From positions 1 to 41,785 of the IMG/VR virus record IMGVR_UViG_3300009080_000026: 41,785 nucleotides of DNA; one strand, written 5' to 3'. Made by a program: the position numbers and the translations under genes. The notes under the pieces were generated by a model that saw nothing but the letters and a program-made list of their open reading frames with translations, was not told where the DNA came from and searched no databases. Shown here one piece after another: positions 33,144 through 41,772 of this stretch. Position 1 is the first letter of the stretch. The number at the start of each line of letters is the position of its first letter. Source of the DNA: a virus.

Positions 33144-33716
33144 ATGAAAAACTTAAATATATTAAAAGACTTAGAAGATTATATTAAAAATATGAGAAGC
33201 GAGGATAAGAGACATATTGAACATATGATTTCTTCAAATAATGCACTTTCCTATAAAGATTTTACATATGGGACTACTCCATATGAAACAGCTATAACGC
33301 TAATAGATTCAGTTAGTAAAAAGTACGATAGATTCGTAGTTGTTGGCGCAAGCATAGGGTGGATGAATTTTTACTTTAATGACAAATATCCAGATATAGA
33401 AACTTTAGGAATAGATATACATAGAGGTAGAATAAGATTTGGAAAATCTCTAATAAAAAAATATAATTTATCTAATATATCATTAGATGTAGATGATTTA
33501 TATAAATTTGAATTTAAATCAACTGACTTAATATGGATGAGTAATTGCTGTTTTGATAAAAATAGTTTTGAAGATATTTTTAATAAGATCATAGGTGAAC
33601 ACCCTGAAATATCTATAATATCATATAAACCCTTCAGTGGAGCTAAATATAAGCGTTACAAGTTACCTGTTAGTTGGATGGAAAATCAACCGTTCTGGGT
33701 GTATGATGAGAAATGA
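33144..33716 (+). CDS. SAM-dependent methyltransferase-fold protein (DOT1-like layout)
   Basis: 190 residues. After YGTTPYETAITLIDSV comes motif I VVVGASIGWMNFYF and motif II LGIDIHRGRIRFG with an acidic D-x-H, then DLIWMSNCCF. The TPYETA followed by GxS/G motif resembles DOT1-type lysine methyltransferases, but this is weak. It overlaps the SET-like gene by 4 bases, and the two with the ATP-grasp gene form a tightly overlapping operon. Confidence 0.6.
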   Translation: MKNLNILKDLEDYIKNMRSEDKRHIEHMISSNNALSYKDFTYGTTPYETAITLIDSVSKKYDRFVVVGASIGWMNFYFNDKYPDIETLGIDIHRGRIRFGKSLIKKYNLSNISLDVDDLYKFEFKSTDLIWMSNCCFDKNSFEDIFNKIIGEHPEISIISYKPFSGAKYKRYKLPVSWMENQPFWVYDEK

Positions 33717-34345
33717 ATATTAAAAAAGGAAATATCATACCGGAGGGTTTAGAACTAAAAGAATCACCTTTGCATGGACTTGGGGTTTTTGCAACAAAAT
33801 TTATTCCAAAGGGTAGTAATCTAGGCATCTGTCATTACTATGACTATAACGAAAGACCAGTTAAACATTTAAGAAACCCCTTAGTTGGTTTTTTTAATTA
33901 CTCGGTCAATAAAAACGCATGGTTACCTATAGTAAAAAAAGAATTTACAAATGGAATAGGTTCGGTTACTGAATTAATAACAACTAAAGATATAGAAAAA
34001 GGTGAAGAAATTTTATTAAGGTATAGTTGGTATGACCCTACAAAACCAGATACTAAAAAAAATAAACATTACGTTCCTTTACCGGATTGTGTTTCTATAG
34101 AGGAAAGAGATGGGGCCTATACTCTTTATGCAACTAAAGATATTGTAAAAGATTTTGATTTTGGGTATTCTCATAGCTATTATAGTAAATCTGATTTATA
34201 CGAACCTAATCCAGTAGGAGGATATTTAATAGAATCTGCTACGCCTAATTGTAATATCTTTAAAAAAGATAAAGAGTTACGTTTAAAATCAAAAAGAAAA
34301 ATAAAAAAGGGAGAATCGATAAGTGTAAGTTATGAAATATTATAA
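33713..34345 (+). CDS. Tandem SET-like domain protein
   Basis: 210 residues containing two SET-type units of about 100 residues. Unit 1 (about 10-112): SPLHGLGVFATKFIPKGSNL, GFFNYSVNKNAWLP and ITTKDIEKGEEILLRYSW. Unit 2 (about 122-210): GAYTLYATKDIVKD, PVGGYLIESATPNCNIFKK and KRKIKKGESISVSYEI. In typical SET lysine methyltransferases the key motif is NHSxxPNC; unit 1 has NYS but lost PNC, unit 2 has PNC but IES for NHS. So the two might complement one another, or one may be inactive. Confidence 0.75.
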   Translation: MNIKKGNIIPEGLELKESPLHGLGVFATKFIPKGSNLGICHYYDYNERPVKHLRNPLVGFFNYSVNKNAWLPIVKKEFTNGIGSVTELITTKDIEKGEEILLRYSWYDPTKPDTKKNKHYVPLPDCVSIEERDGAYTLYATKDIVKDFDFGYSHSYYSKSDLYEPNPVGGYLIESATPNCNIFKKDKELRLKSKRKIKKGESISVSYEIL

Positions 34346-35090
34346 TTATTTACCGTCTAGCTTAACTCAATGGTCGCCTGAATTTGACTGTTCGTACATT
34401 CACACTAGGTATAAAACTCATATTGAAGATAATTATATGTTAACGCTAAGGCGTAAAAACAAAATAGAATGTATAAATATGAAAAAACTTTATAATAAGT
34501 ATGAAGTTAAAAAATTTTTTGAAAAACATGGTTTAAACGTACCTACATTATATTGTTATTCTACTAAAGATTCTGATATTTCACATGCATTAAGGGAACG
34601 GTATGTTGCTAAACCTGCTCATATGTCAGAAAACGATGGAGTTTTTATTAATGATAAAGACTTTAAAAAAGTAGATAGAAAACTTAGGGAATGTTTAAAG
34701 TCTTCATCAAGAGCAACTGAACCTGAGATGATGAAACAAACTGAAAAAGGAATAATAGTAGAAGAATATATCGAATACGATTATGAATTTAAAGTATTTG
34801 TTCTATATGGATGTCCAATAGTTGGTGATTTAAGAAAAGGATCAAAAGAATGGCATAGAGTAGATATGATAGACAAAAGCAATACTTATTTTAATTGGGA
34901 TAAAGAATATGACATTTGTAAAGCCATAGCAAAAGAATTAAAGATAGATTTCTTTAGAATAGATTTCTTTTACAATAAAAAAGAGGACAAACTTTACGCA
35001 GGTGAAATGGCTTTTAGACCTTCTACACTACTTGGTAAAGAAATAGAAAAATATGTACTTTCTAAGTGGAAAGAAATGGCTAAATATTAA
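34332..35090 (+). CDS. ATP-grasp ligase (TupA/ATPgrasp-like)
   Basis: 252 residues. NKYEVKKFFEKHGLNVPTLY and RERYVAKPAHMSENDGV (ATP-binding Lys), IVEEYIEYDYEFKVFVLYG, then FFRIDFFYNKKEDKLYAGEM with the acidic metal ligands and the final Glu/Arg (FRPSTLLG). This matches the ATP-grasp fold, closest in style to TupA-like teichuronopeptide or sugar-associated ligases that form amide bonds. Overlaps the SET-like gene by 14 bases. Confidence 0.78.
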   Translation: MKYYNYLPSSLTQWSPEFDCSYIHTRYKTHIEDNYMLTLRRKNKIECINMKKLYNKYEVKKFFEKHGLNVPTLYCYSTKDSDISHALRERYVAKPAHMSENDGVFINDKDFKKVDRKLRECLKSSSRATEPEMMKQTEKGIIVEEYIEYDYEFKVFVLYGCPIVGDLRKGSKEWHRVDMIDKSNTYFNWDKEYDICKAIAKELKIDFFRIDFFYNKKEDKLYAGEMAFRPSTLLGKEIEKYVLSKWKEMAKY

Positions 35091-35109
35091 GAAATTATAA
35101 GTTTTCCGC

Positions 35110-35142
35110 AAGCATTCACTTTACCTGACTTAATAAATGCTT
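35110..35142 (+). terminator. Weak hairpin between convergent genes
   Basis: AAGCATT (35110-35116) can pair with AATGCTT (35136-35142), with a 19-base loop, followed by TT and then ACTATT. It lies between the ATP-grasp stop and the NeuB stop. The T run is short, so this is a tentative terminator. Confidence 0.35.
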
Positions 35143-35145
35143 TTA

Positions 35146-35997
35146 CTATTTCCTAAGAGATTTCATTTTAGCCAGTTCTGAACCAATTACTGATCTTGGA
35201 CCGTATCCTCCCATTGCTCTTTCAATATCGCGTATTCCTTTAACCAACTTCATTAGTCCGCTAGGTTCAACTGAGGACTCTTGATCGCTTCCCCAATTAG
35301 TTCTGTCTAAAGTAATATGTCTTTCAACCCACGTTGCTCCAAGAGTCACTGCAGCCATTGTGGTTGTTAAACCATATTCATGTCCAGAATAACCGATATC
35401 AGTATTATGTCCATATTTGTCTTTTAGCCACGTTATGTATTCTAACCTGAGTTCACCTACATTGGATGGGTAACTGGAATTAGTGTGCATTACAATATCA
35501 GGTTGGATTGCGTCCATGCATCTAACCACTTCTTCTTCAGTACTCATTCCGGTACTTACTATCATATGATCAAATTTATGATCTGCATATAAACATAAAT
35601 CGATATCAGTGATTAAAGCAGACGGTATCTTAGCTATCTGTGGACACATGCGCATCATAAAATCAACAGAAGGCTTATCCCATACTGATGCGAATAACCC
35701 AATCGGTTTATCTTCGCAATATGCATATAATTCTTGCCACTGTTCCTCATTGAACTCGATGTCATGTTTGTATTGAATATAGGTGGTTTCTTCAGTTCTC
35801 CATGGAACTCTCTTAGGTTTAGTTTTTTGTTCTTCTGGAACACAGTGATCTGGTGATCTCTTTTGGAATTTAACCCAGTCACAACCTGCAACAACGGCTA
35901 CGTCGATTAGTCTTTTTGCATTGTCTAAGAATTTAGACCGGTCGTTACCATATGCAAAATTGATTCCTATTTCTGCTATTATTTTTGTGTGTTGCAT
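35146..35997 (-). CDS. neuB: NeuB-type N-acetylneuraminate (sialic acid) synthase
   Basis: Condenses phosphoenolpyruvate with an N-acylmannosamine-type sugar. 283 residues carry the NeuB TIM barrel: IIAEIGINFAYGNDRSKFLD, DWVKFQKRSPDHCV, IGLFASVWD, AKIPSALITD, MIVSTGMSTEEEV, MHTNSSYPSN, DIGYSGHEYGLTTTMAAVTL and WVERHITLDRTNWGSDQESS. The usual C-terminal antifreeze-like (SAF) domain is absent. GC content in a sampled line is about 42%, far above neighbours near 22-30%, suggesting more recent transfer. NeuA (CMP-sialate synthetase) is not in the window. Confidence 0.92.
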   Translation of the reverse strand: MQHTKIIAEIGINFAYGNDRSKFLDNAKRLIDVAVVAGCDWVKFQKRSPDHCVPEEQKTKPKRVPWRTEETTYIQYKHDIEFNEEQWQELYAYCEDKPIGLFASVWDKPSVDFMMRMCPQIAKIPSALITDIDLCLYADHKFDHMIVSTGMSTEEEVVRCMDAIQPDIVMHTNSSYPSNVGELRLEYITWLKDKYGHNTDIGYSGHEYGLTTTMAAVTLGATWVERHITLDRTNWGSDQESSVEPSGLMKLVKGIRDIERAMGGYGPRSVIGSELAKMKSLRK

Positions 35998-36006
35998 GCG
36001 TTTATG

Positions 36007-36837
36007 TTATTGCCAAGTTGCATATGGAATTTTAAATATGTTATCTACAGTTTTAAGAGATACATTAGGGGTTTTTGGAAATATAATTTTATTAAATCCA
36101 AAAGTCTTGGTATCTTCATTCACTAGTTTTATACTGTTTACCAATTCACTAGTTCTAGCTCTATTGAACACGGCTCTTGTAGTAGATGTGTATTTTTTAT
36201 TGAGATCCTTTCTAATAGTTTCCATGTGGTGCATAGTTATATTTGATATAGGTAGCCTCACATCACCGCCTTTAGCAATTGCGTTTATTCCCCTAGTAGG
36301 GTCGCATCTAGTAAAGAACGATTTGCTCATCCTAGAGGAAGCATTGACTTTGCATATAAAAGGAACTGACGAACTATCATATCCTCTATGATATATTGGG
36401 AGATTAACATAATTTATAAATGAACATGAACTTCTTGTGATATTACGTTCTATGATGATATCTTTGGCATTTTTAAACTCATCGGCTTTATAAAATTCAT
36501 CAACGTCCATTGATATAAAATGAGTACAACCCTGCTTAACACATGCGTCTAATCCAAATTGTCTTTTACGCATTTCAAAAGCCTTAGATGTTTGTATATT
36601 AGATGCACATGCTCTATTTAGATTTTTGAAATCAGAGAATTTATCTAATGAGTTGATTAGTTTTTTTCTATGGAGCCTACTTAGTATGTCTTTATCACTC
36701 TGTGACATCTGTGATCCAAACCATGAAATATCCTGATATGCTACGTGTATAAAATCAACGTGTTCTCTTATTTGCTTTATAGAATATTCCAATAGTTCTA
36801 TTCCATCAAATACAGTATATGATACTCCTAATTTCAT
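36007..36837 (-). CDS. Glycosyltransferase (GT-A, family 2-like)
   Basis: 276 residues. It starts MKLGVSYTVFDGIELLEYSI; the metal/nucleotide-sugar site is HFISMDVDEFYKADEF (DxD). Upstream, MRKRQFGLDACVKQGCTHF and downstream SINYV-type strands fit a GT-A fold. The acceptor is unknown. It ends 9 bases before the neuB start and begins at the last base of the dehydrogenase gene, so both neighbours are in the same operon. Confidence 0.72.
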   Translation of the reverse strand: MKLGVSYTVFDGIELLEYSIKQIREHVDFIHVAYQDISWFGSQMSQSDKDILSRLHRKKLINSLDKFSDFKNLNRACASNIQTSKAFEMRKRQFGLDACVKQGCTHFISMDVDEFYKADEFKNAKDIIIERNITRSSCSFINYVNLPIYHRGYDSSSVPFICKVNASSRMSKSFFTRCDPTRGINAIAKGGDVRLPISNITMHHMETIRKDLNKKYTSTTRAVFNRARTSELVNSIKLVNEDTKTFGFNKIIFPKTPNVSLKTVDNIFKIPYATWQ

Positions 36838-37748
36838 TACTTATTATTTCTTATTTTGTAAGCTAATTCAACACTTGGAATAGCGTCTCTTAATTTAAAT
36901 CCTTCTCCTATTAGTATTTTTTCATACGATTTAGTGTGCAGATCAGTAAATCCTGTGCTGAATTCAAATGAACTATCATCTATGCAAATTGAACGGTATA
37001 CTGGCAACCCCTTTTGTTTATATTCTAAGGGTAAATCATCAGAATCAATGCTCAATTTCCATGTCACGTTAGCCCGATCTAGTTCTAGATATCCGCTAGC
37101 ACTCGTTTCAGAATGATTAGAAGTAGAATTTTTAACATTTCCAAATATCCAAATGAGCATGTCAAAGAAATGAATTCCTATATTAGTAGCAATTCCTCCC
37201 GATTTTGACATTTTATTTTTCCAGGATCTCAAATACCAATTACCTCGACTTGTAATATAATCTAAAGTAACTTCATACGTTTTATCAGAAGGCCCATTAT
37301 CTATCTTTTCTTTTAATTCAATAACCGATGGATGCAAACGTAGCTGTAGAATATTGTTAATTTGCTTACCAGTTTCAATTTCTAATTTCATTAGTTCATC
37401 TATATTCCAAGGGTTCAATACTAGAGGTTTTTCACAAATAACATCTGCGTCATTTCTTAGCGCAAGTCTAATATGAGCATCGTGTAGATAATTAGGAGAA
37501 CATATTGATATGTAATCTATTTTACGATCAGTATCTTTTAACTTATACATATGACGATCAAACATTTCAGATTCTAAGAAAAGTTCTGCTTTTGGAAAAT
37601 ACGTATCAATTATTCCAACGCTATCATTTTTATCTAATATTGCAACTAGATTGTTTCCAGTTTCTTCTATAGCTTTCATGTGGCGAGGAGCAATATATCC
37701 AGATGCTCCAATTATTGCAAAATTTTTCGTTTGTTTGTTATTTTTCAT
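36837..37748 (-). CDS. wlbA: UDP-N-acetylglucosaminuronate 3-dehydrogenase, WlbA/WbpB-like
   Basis: Gfo/Idh/MocA oxidoreductase, 303 residues. FAIIGASGYIAPRHMKAIEE (Rossmann), YISICSPNYLHDAHI, DVICEKPLVLN (catalytic Lys), YEVTLDYITSRGNWYLRSWK, GIATNIGIHFFDMLIWIFGN (His) and EFSTGFTDLHTKSYEKIL match the WbpB/WlbA subfamily closely. These oxidise C3 of UDP-GlcNAcA for diamino-uronic acid sugars. The partner aminotransferase was not found in the window and may lie beyond it. Confidence 0.88.
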   Translation of the reverse strand: MKNNKQTKNFAIIGASGYIAPRHMKAIEETGNNLVAILDKNDSVGIIDTYFPKAELFLESEMFDRHMYKLKDTDRKIDYISICSPNYLHDAHIRLALRNDADVICEKPLVLNPWNIDELMKLEIETGKQINNILQLRLHPSVIELKEKIDNGPSDKTYEVTLDYITSRGNWYLRSWKNKMSKSGGIATNIGIHFFDMLIWIFGNVKNSTSNHSETSASGYLELDRANVTWKLSIDSDDLPLEYKQKGLPVYRSICIDDSSFEFSTGFTDLHTKSYEKILIGEGFKLRDAIPSVELAYKIRNNK

Positions 37749-38443
37749 GGTGTGAAATCTTTATAGAAGTTATTTTTACTTTTCATTTCCTGATGTTCTC
37801 GTGTGAAACTTGCTACATAATTTTTTCTAAAGGTTCCACCTATTGGAATCCTCTTAGTTAGATTATCATCGTGTAAATAAGCAGTAAGTAAAATTTCATT
37901 TAATGATTCAATACAACTCGGTTTAGCCAATTGAATTCTTCTTTTGTATTCTGTGTCACAACCTGCCCTGAAACTATCAAAATAACCTATTGCGTCGAAT
38001 ATTTCACGTTTCATAACTAGCATCGATTCATTGGTTTTTGTATTAGTAGACATAGTTCTTTTAGTTCTATAATCTACTCTCTTAAACCCACATCCTGTTG
38101 CCATTGTAGATTCATTTGAGTTATTTAGCATATTCAATTGCTTATTAAATCTATCACTATGCGATATATCATCAGCTCCATGTATTGCATAATGAGTCCA
38201 TTCTTTATTATTCTCCATATGTTTAAGTGCTACATTCAAAGAATAGTAAGGTCCTTTATTACTATGATTTTGCAACACTGTTGCTTCGTCAAATGATTTT
38301 GCAATACGATATGTATTATCAGTAGAAGCATCATCTACAATTACCAATTTTAGATCGACGCTTTGATCTAAAATCGATTGTATCGTATTCTTTATAAATT
38401 GACCCGCATTATGTGCTGGAATTATAACTAGTAATTTATCCAT
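37745..38443 (-). CDS. Family 2 glycosyltransferase
   Basis: 232 residues. MDKLLVIIPAHNAGQFIKNT, KLVIVDDASTDNTYRIAKSF, NKGPYYSLNVALKHMEN and YAIHGADDISHSDRFNKQL are the GT2 nucleotide and metal sites. The short C-terminus holds MVMKREIFDAIGYFDSFRAG and CDTEYKRR (catalytic acidic region). It overlaps the dehydrogenase start by 4 bases (ATGA). Acceptor unknown. Confidence 0.88.
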   Translation of the reverse strand: MDKLLVIIPAHNAGQFIKNTIQSILDQSVDLKLVIVDDASTDNTYRIAKSFDEATVLQNHSNKGPYYSLNVALKHMENNKEWTHYAIHGADDISHSDRFNKQLNMLNNSNESTMATGCGFKRVDYRTKRTMSTNTKTNESMLVMKREIFDAIGYFDSFRAGCDTEYKRRIQLAKPSCIESLNEILLTAYLHDDNLTKRIPIGGTFRKNYVASFTREHQEMKSKNNFYKDFTP

Positions 38444-38445
38444 AA

Positions 38446-38973
38446 TTACTTTAGATTTTTAACTCTTGCTGGATTTCCATAAACAACACTATTGTCTTCT
38501 ACATTTTTAGTTACAACTGCTCCCATTCCAATAATTGCGTTTTCTCCAACTGTAATTCTATTTCTAATCAAACATCCTATTTTAAGTTTTGCACCATCCT
38601 TAATAGTAACGTATCCGCCCAGAACAGTGGATGTGCATATTTCAGTATTATTTCCAACATTCACATCGTGCCCAAAGTGAGAATGAGCCATAATTATATT
38701 ATTGTCTCCAAGTTCAGTAGTTTGACCTTCATCAAATGGACATTGTATCGTTACGTGCTCAGAAATAACGTTATTATCTCCAATGATAACCTTTCCTTTA
38801 AATCCCCTAGGATCCTTTCCACGAATTTCACCATTACTTCCAATAACTGTAAATGGTCCAATTGTATTATTTTTTCCTAACGTAACGTTGTCTCCCACTA
38901 TCGCATTGATGTGTATTCTATTGTTACGCTCTAATGTTATCCATTCCATGTTGTATATTTCATCAGGTGTCAT
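38446..38973 (-). CDS. LpxA-like hexapeptide-repeat acyltransferase
   Basis: 175 residues. Left-handed beta-helix repeats of the [LIV]-G-x4 type fill the chain (AIVGDNVTLGKNNTIGPFTV, IIGDNNVISEHVTI, IIMAHSHFGHDVNVGNN, AIIGMGAVVTKNVEDN, VVYGNPARVKNL). The His-containing IMAHSHFGHDV resembles LpxA; N-acetyltransferases such as WlbB are built similarly. It likely acylates a nucleotide sugar in the glycan pathway. Confidence 0.82.
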   Translation of the reverse strand: MTPDEIYNMEWITLERNNRIHINAIVGDNVTLGKNNTIGPFTVIGSNGEIRGKDPRGFKGKVIIGDNNVISEHVTIQCPFDEGQTTELGDNNIIMAHSHFGHDVNVGNNTEICTSTVLGGYVTIKDGAKLKIGCLIRNRITVGENAIIGMGAVVTKNVEDNSVVYGNPARVKNLK

Positions 38974-38988
38974 ATTAATTTATTATTT

Positions 38989-39603
38989 TTAATCATTCTT
39001 TCTAAACAAGTAGAAATCGGATATTGACGTTTCGCCGGCGTTATCTACATCTTTGTTATATGGGTATAAGTTATCAACCTTTTTAATTAATGACCAATCC
39101 GGTGCATTTAATTCAACCCATTTAGTAAATTTTCTATATCTCATATGATTTCCAGTATAATCGGAATCATAATCACTTGAATATATCAATACCAATTTAT
39201 CAGATGCTGCGAATAGATTTCGCATATACTTATCAAATACATCATCTTCAACTAGATGAAATATAACATCAATTGACATACTTATATCTGCGTCTGTTCC
39301 ATGTAATGCAATAAGATTATCAGTGTATTCGTAAAAATCCTTTGACAAATCATTTTTATATAATTCAGAGCATACATCAACAGCTGTAGTAGAAACATCA
39401 AATCCAACATATGAATTAGTGTTCATATCACGAAGTTGATTTCCATCACCACATCCAAATTCAACAATCTTGTTAATTGAGAATTCATCAATGTATGAAT
39501 TTATTATTTTGTTTTTAAACTCTGCGAGTCTACCGTATGAACCCGATCCAGAGTTACCACCGTTACTATATCTGCTTTCCCAGAAATTCTTTGAATTTAT
39601 CAT
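38989..39603 (-). CDS. SAM-dependent methyltransferase
   Basis: 204 residues. Motif I IVEFGCGDGNQLRDM, motif II YVGFDVSTTAVDVC, DISMSIDVIFHLVEDD (motif IV, post-I) and LVLIYSSDYDSDY match class I methyltransferases of the polysaccharide type. It probably methylates a sugar or protein in the same pathway. It begins 4 bases inside the upstream glycosyltransferase gene. Confidence 0.8.
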   Translation of the reverse strand: MINSKNFWESRYSNGGNSGSGSYGRLAEFKNKIINSYIDEFSINKIVEFGCGDGNQLRDMNTNSYVGFDVSTTAVDVCSELYKNDLSKDFYEYTDNLIALHGTDADISMSIDVIFHLVEDDVFDKYMRNLFAASDKLVLIYSSDYDSDYTGNHMRYRKFTKWVELNAPDWSLIKKVDNLYPYNKDVDNAGETSISDFYLFRKND

Positions 39604-40214
39604 ATGTATCTATTTTTTATTTTATCTTTTTCAACTTGACGTTTTGCCTGATATTCAGGACTTGATATTCCTAATGATTTTTGACTAGAATGTCGCCTGT
39701 ACTTATATGTGAATGAATTTAAATATCCCATCTTATAGTTGTTTGATAATAGCCACATATTGAAGTCATATTCCTCACCAGTCCACAGCGTTAGATCCAT
39801 TGCTCGTTTTTCAAAGCACCGTTTTCGATATACAACAGTTCCACCGTGAATTGCATACCGGTTTAGCATACTATCTAATGTTAGAACAATATCGGACGGA
39901 ACCCACATGTCCTCTGTTCCATCTTCAAAAAAGTTGATTGCGTTTGAGTGAATGAAATCAACCTCAGAATTATTTTTAAAATACTCAACCGTATCTGCTA
40001 TACTATTTGTAGTAAGTAGATCATCTTCGCATAAATATCTAACTAATTCACCAGTTGCTTTTTCCAATCCTCTATTAAAATTTTCAGAAGCCAGGCAATC
40101 TCCATGTTCTATTAGAATTTCAATATCATCGTAAGTTTGATTTTCTAAGCTTTCTATAGCTTCTTCTAAATATCCCCTGCTTACGTTGTAAGGAATAATT
40201 ACTGTTACTTTCAT
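39600..40214 (-). CDS. Family 2 glycosyltransferase
   Basis: 204 residues. MKVTVIIPYNVSRGYLEEAI, LENQTYDDIEILIEHGD, NFNRGLEKATGELVRYLCED and FIHSNAINFFEDG give the GT2 pattern, with the DxD-like CEDD; GGTVVYRKRCFEKRA and WTGEEYDFNMWLLS are C-terminal catalytic motifs. Overlaps the methyltransferase gene by 4 bases and follows the large glycosyltransferase by 1 base. Confidence 0.86.
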   Translation of the reverse strand: MKVTVIIPYNVSRGYLEEAIESLENQTYDDIEILIEHGDCLASENFNRGLEKATGELVRYLCEDDLLTTNSIADTVEYFKNNSEVDFIHSNAINFFEDGTEDMWVPSDIVLTLDSMLNRYAIHGGTVVYRKRCFEKRAMDLTLWTGEEYDFNMWLLSNNYKMGYLNSFTYKYRRHSSQKSLGISSPEYQAKRQVEKDKIKNRYI

Positions 40215-40215
40215 A

Positions 40216-41772
40216 TTATTTTGTATTTAATTTCCATTTTACAGATTGTAGTATTCTGATCTGATCATTCCACATCTCGTGGCGTTTCTCAAATAGAGTA
40301 TCTTTATTTCCAATATCAATTGCTTGAATGTGATCAGCTTTATGCTGTCGGCATAATATTGGAATATTATTTAGTTGAGCATATTGACCCAACCATAAAT
40401 CACACATGCCGTGTTTTTTAATTAAGTCCTTTGGTAATTTAATCTTATTGTTATCAAATACCATAACTCCAGTTCCACCTAAATGTACCCAAACATCAGT
40501 TGGATTATCCTTTATACAATGATATGCCGGTTTTAAAGTATCATGGAAATTTTTTGGAGTAACTGGAACTCTTTTTCCATGTATAGTTACTAATATTTCT
40601 CCATTGTATTTATTTAGTGAGTTGATATGCTCAGTAAAGAAATCAGCAGGATAAAATAAATCATCGTCAACTGTGAAATAATATTCGTTCTTGTTAGTGT
40701 ATGCCCAATGAAATTTACCAGAATCTTTTATATTTGGTACGCCAATTAAATATTCTATCCTAGGATCTGTCGGAAAATCGGCAGGAATTTCCTTAAATTC
40801 ATTAAGGTATATTCTAAATTTATCAATGAAATCATGTTCTAACATTTTCTTCATACACGGCTTAAATGAATATTGACGCGCAGGATATGTTGCCATATTT
40901 ACAGTTATTTGTTTTTTATTAGTTTCTACCATTGTAAGTTTATTAAATTCGGGCTTTATATGAAGTTCAGGACGTCTAGCTTTCTCATTTTCATGTATTA
41001 TTTTTATGTACGATTGCCTAAGCTCAGACATACTAGTTATTGTATTAGTAAGTTGTCCATCATGTTCACCACGATCATATAAAATCGGGATTCGTATAAC
41101 TCTTCCAATTTTCTTACGTAATCTAAATATCATATCAGTATCAGCAGCGCATCTCCATGATCTGTACCCTCCGACCGTATTGAATCTATCTTTTCTTATG
41201 AATAATACACCATCATGTTTTGAAATCTTAGCATCATTATTACATGACATCGTTGAGATTAAATTAGAATGCATCACATCATCTGCTCCAAATGTTATAA
41301 AATATTCATCGTTTGGAATCTTTTGAATTAGTGAATTAATCACAAGATATGGACCAGTATTCACGTCAGCATAATATACTTCCAGATTATGATATTTATG
41401 AGATATTGATTTTACCTTCTCTAGTGTTTTCTCACATGCATCGATTCCTAGTAATATACGATGAGCGGGTTTATCTTGACTCATTATAGAATCTAAACAC
41501 TCTTCTATAAAAGCGCTAGCATTATATGCGGGAATTATTATACTTATATTAAAATCAGATTCATTTACGTTATTGTTTATAACTGGTTTATGTGAGTTTA
41601 CTACCTTACTTTTTCTCTCCTTTACGCGCTCTACATATGCATTCGTATTTACTATCCCACTAAGAGTTTTATATGAATTCCAATCTTCCTGTTTATTATA
41701 ACTATTCCAAATAGAATTTATTCGTTTGAACATAAAACGAGCGTCGTTGTTTTTTAATAATTCAATATCCAT
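40216..41772 (-). CDS. Two-domain glycosyltransferase
   Basis: 518 residues. Domain 1 (about 70-250) is GT2: ISIIIPAYNASAFIEECLDS, TGPYLVINSLIQK, YFITFGADDVMHSN and TVGGYRSWRCAADTDMIFRL. Domain 2 (about 290-500) starts TVNMATYPARQYSFK and has EYYFTVDDDLFYPADFF, a second GT-A metal site, with HGMCDLWLGQYAQ. A polymerase-style enzyme adding two sugars is possible, as in KfoC-like synthases. First gene in the visible operon. The ATG is 13 bases from the window edge. Confidence 0.8.
   Translation of the reverse strand: MDIELLKNNDARFMFKRINSIWNSYNKQEDWNSYKTLSGIVNTNAYVERVKERKSKVVNSHKPVINNNVNESDFNISIIIPAYNASAFIEECLDSIMSQDKPAHRILLGIDACEKTLEKVKSISHKYHNLEVYYADVNTGPYLVINSLIQKIPNDEYFITFGADDVMHSNLISTMSCNNDAKISKHDGVLFIRKDRFNTVGGYRSWRCAADTDMIFRLRKKIGRVIRIPILYDRGEHDGQLTNTITSMSELRQSYIKIIHENEKARRPELHIKPEFNKLTMVETNKKQITVNMATYPARQYSFKPCMKKMLEHDFIDKFRIYLNEFKEIPADFPTDPRIEYLIGVPNIKDSGKFHWAYTNKNEYYFTVDDDLFYPADFFTEHINSLNKYNGEILVTIHGKRVPVTPKNFHDTLKPAYHCIKDNPTDVWVHLGGTGVMVFDNNKIKLPKDLIKKHGMCDLWLGQYAQLNNIPILCRQHKADHIQAIDIGNKDTLFEKRHEMWNDQIRILQSVKWKLNTK

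Noticed and set aside
35921-36391. Plus-strand ORF of 156 residues with membrane-like segments
   Set aside because: Antisense to the neuB and glycosyltransferase genes, both with clear family motifs.
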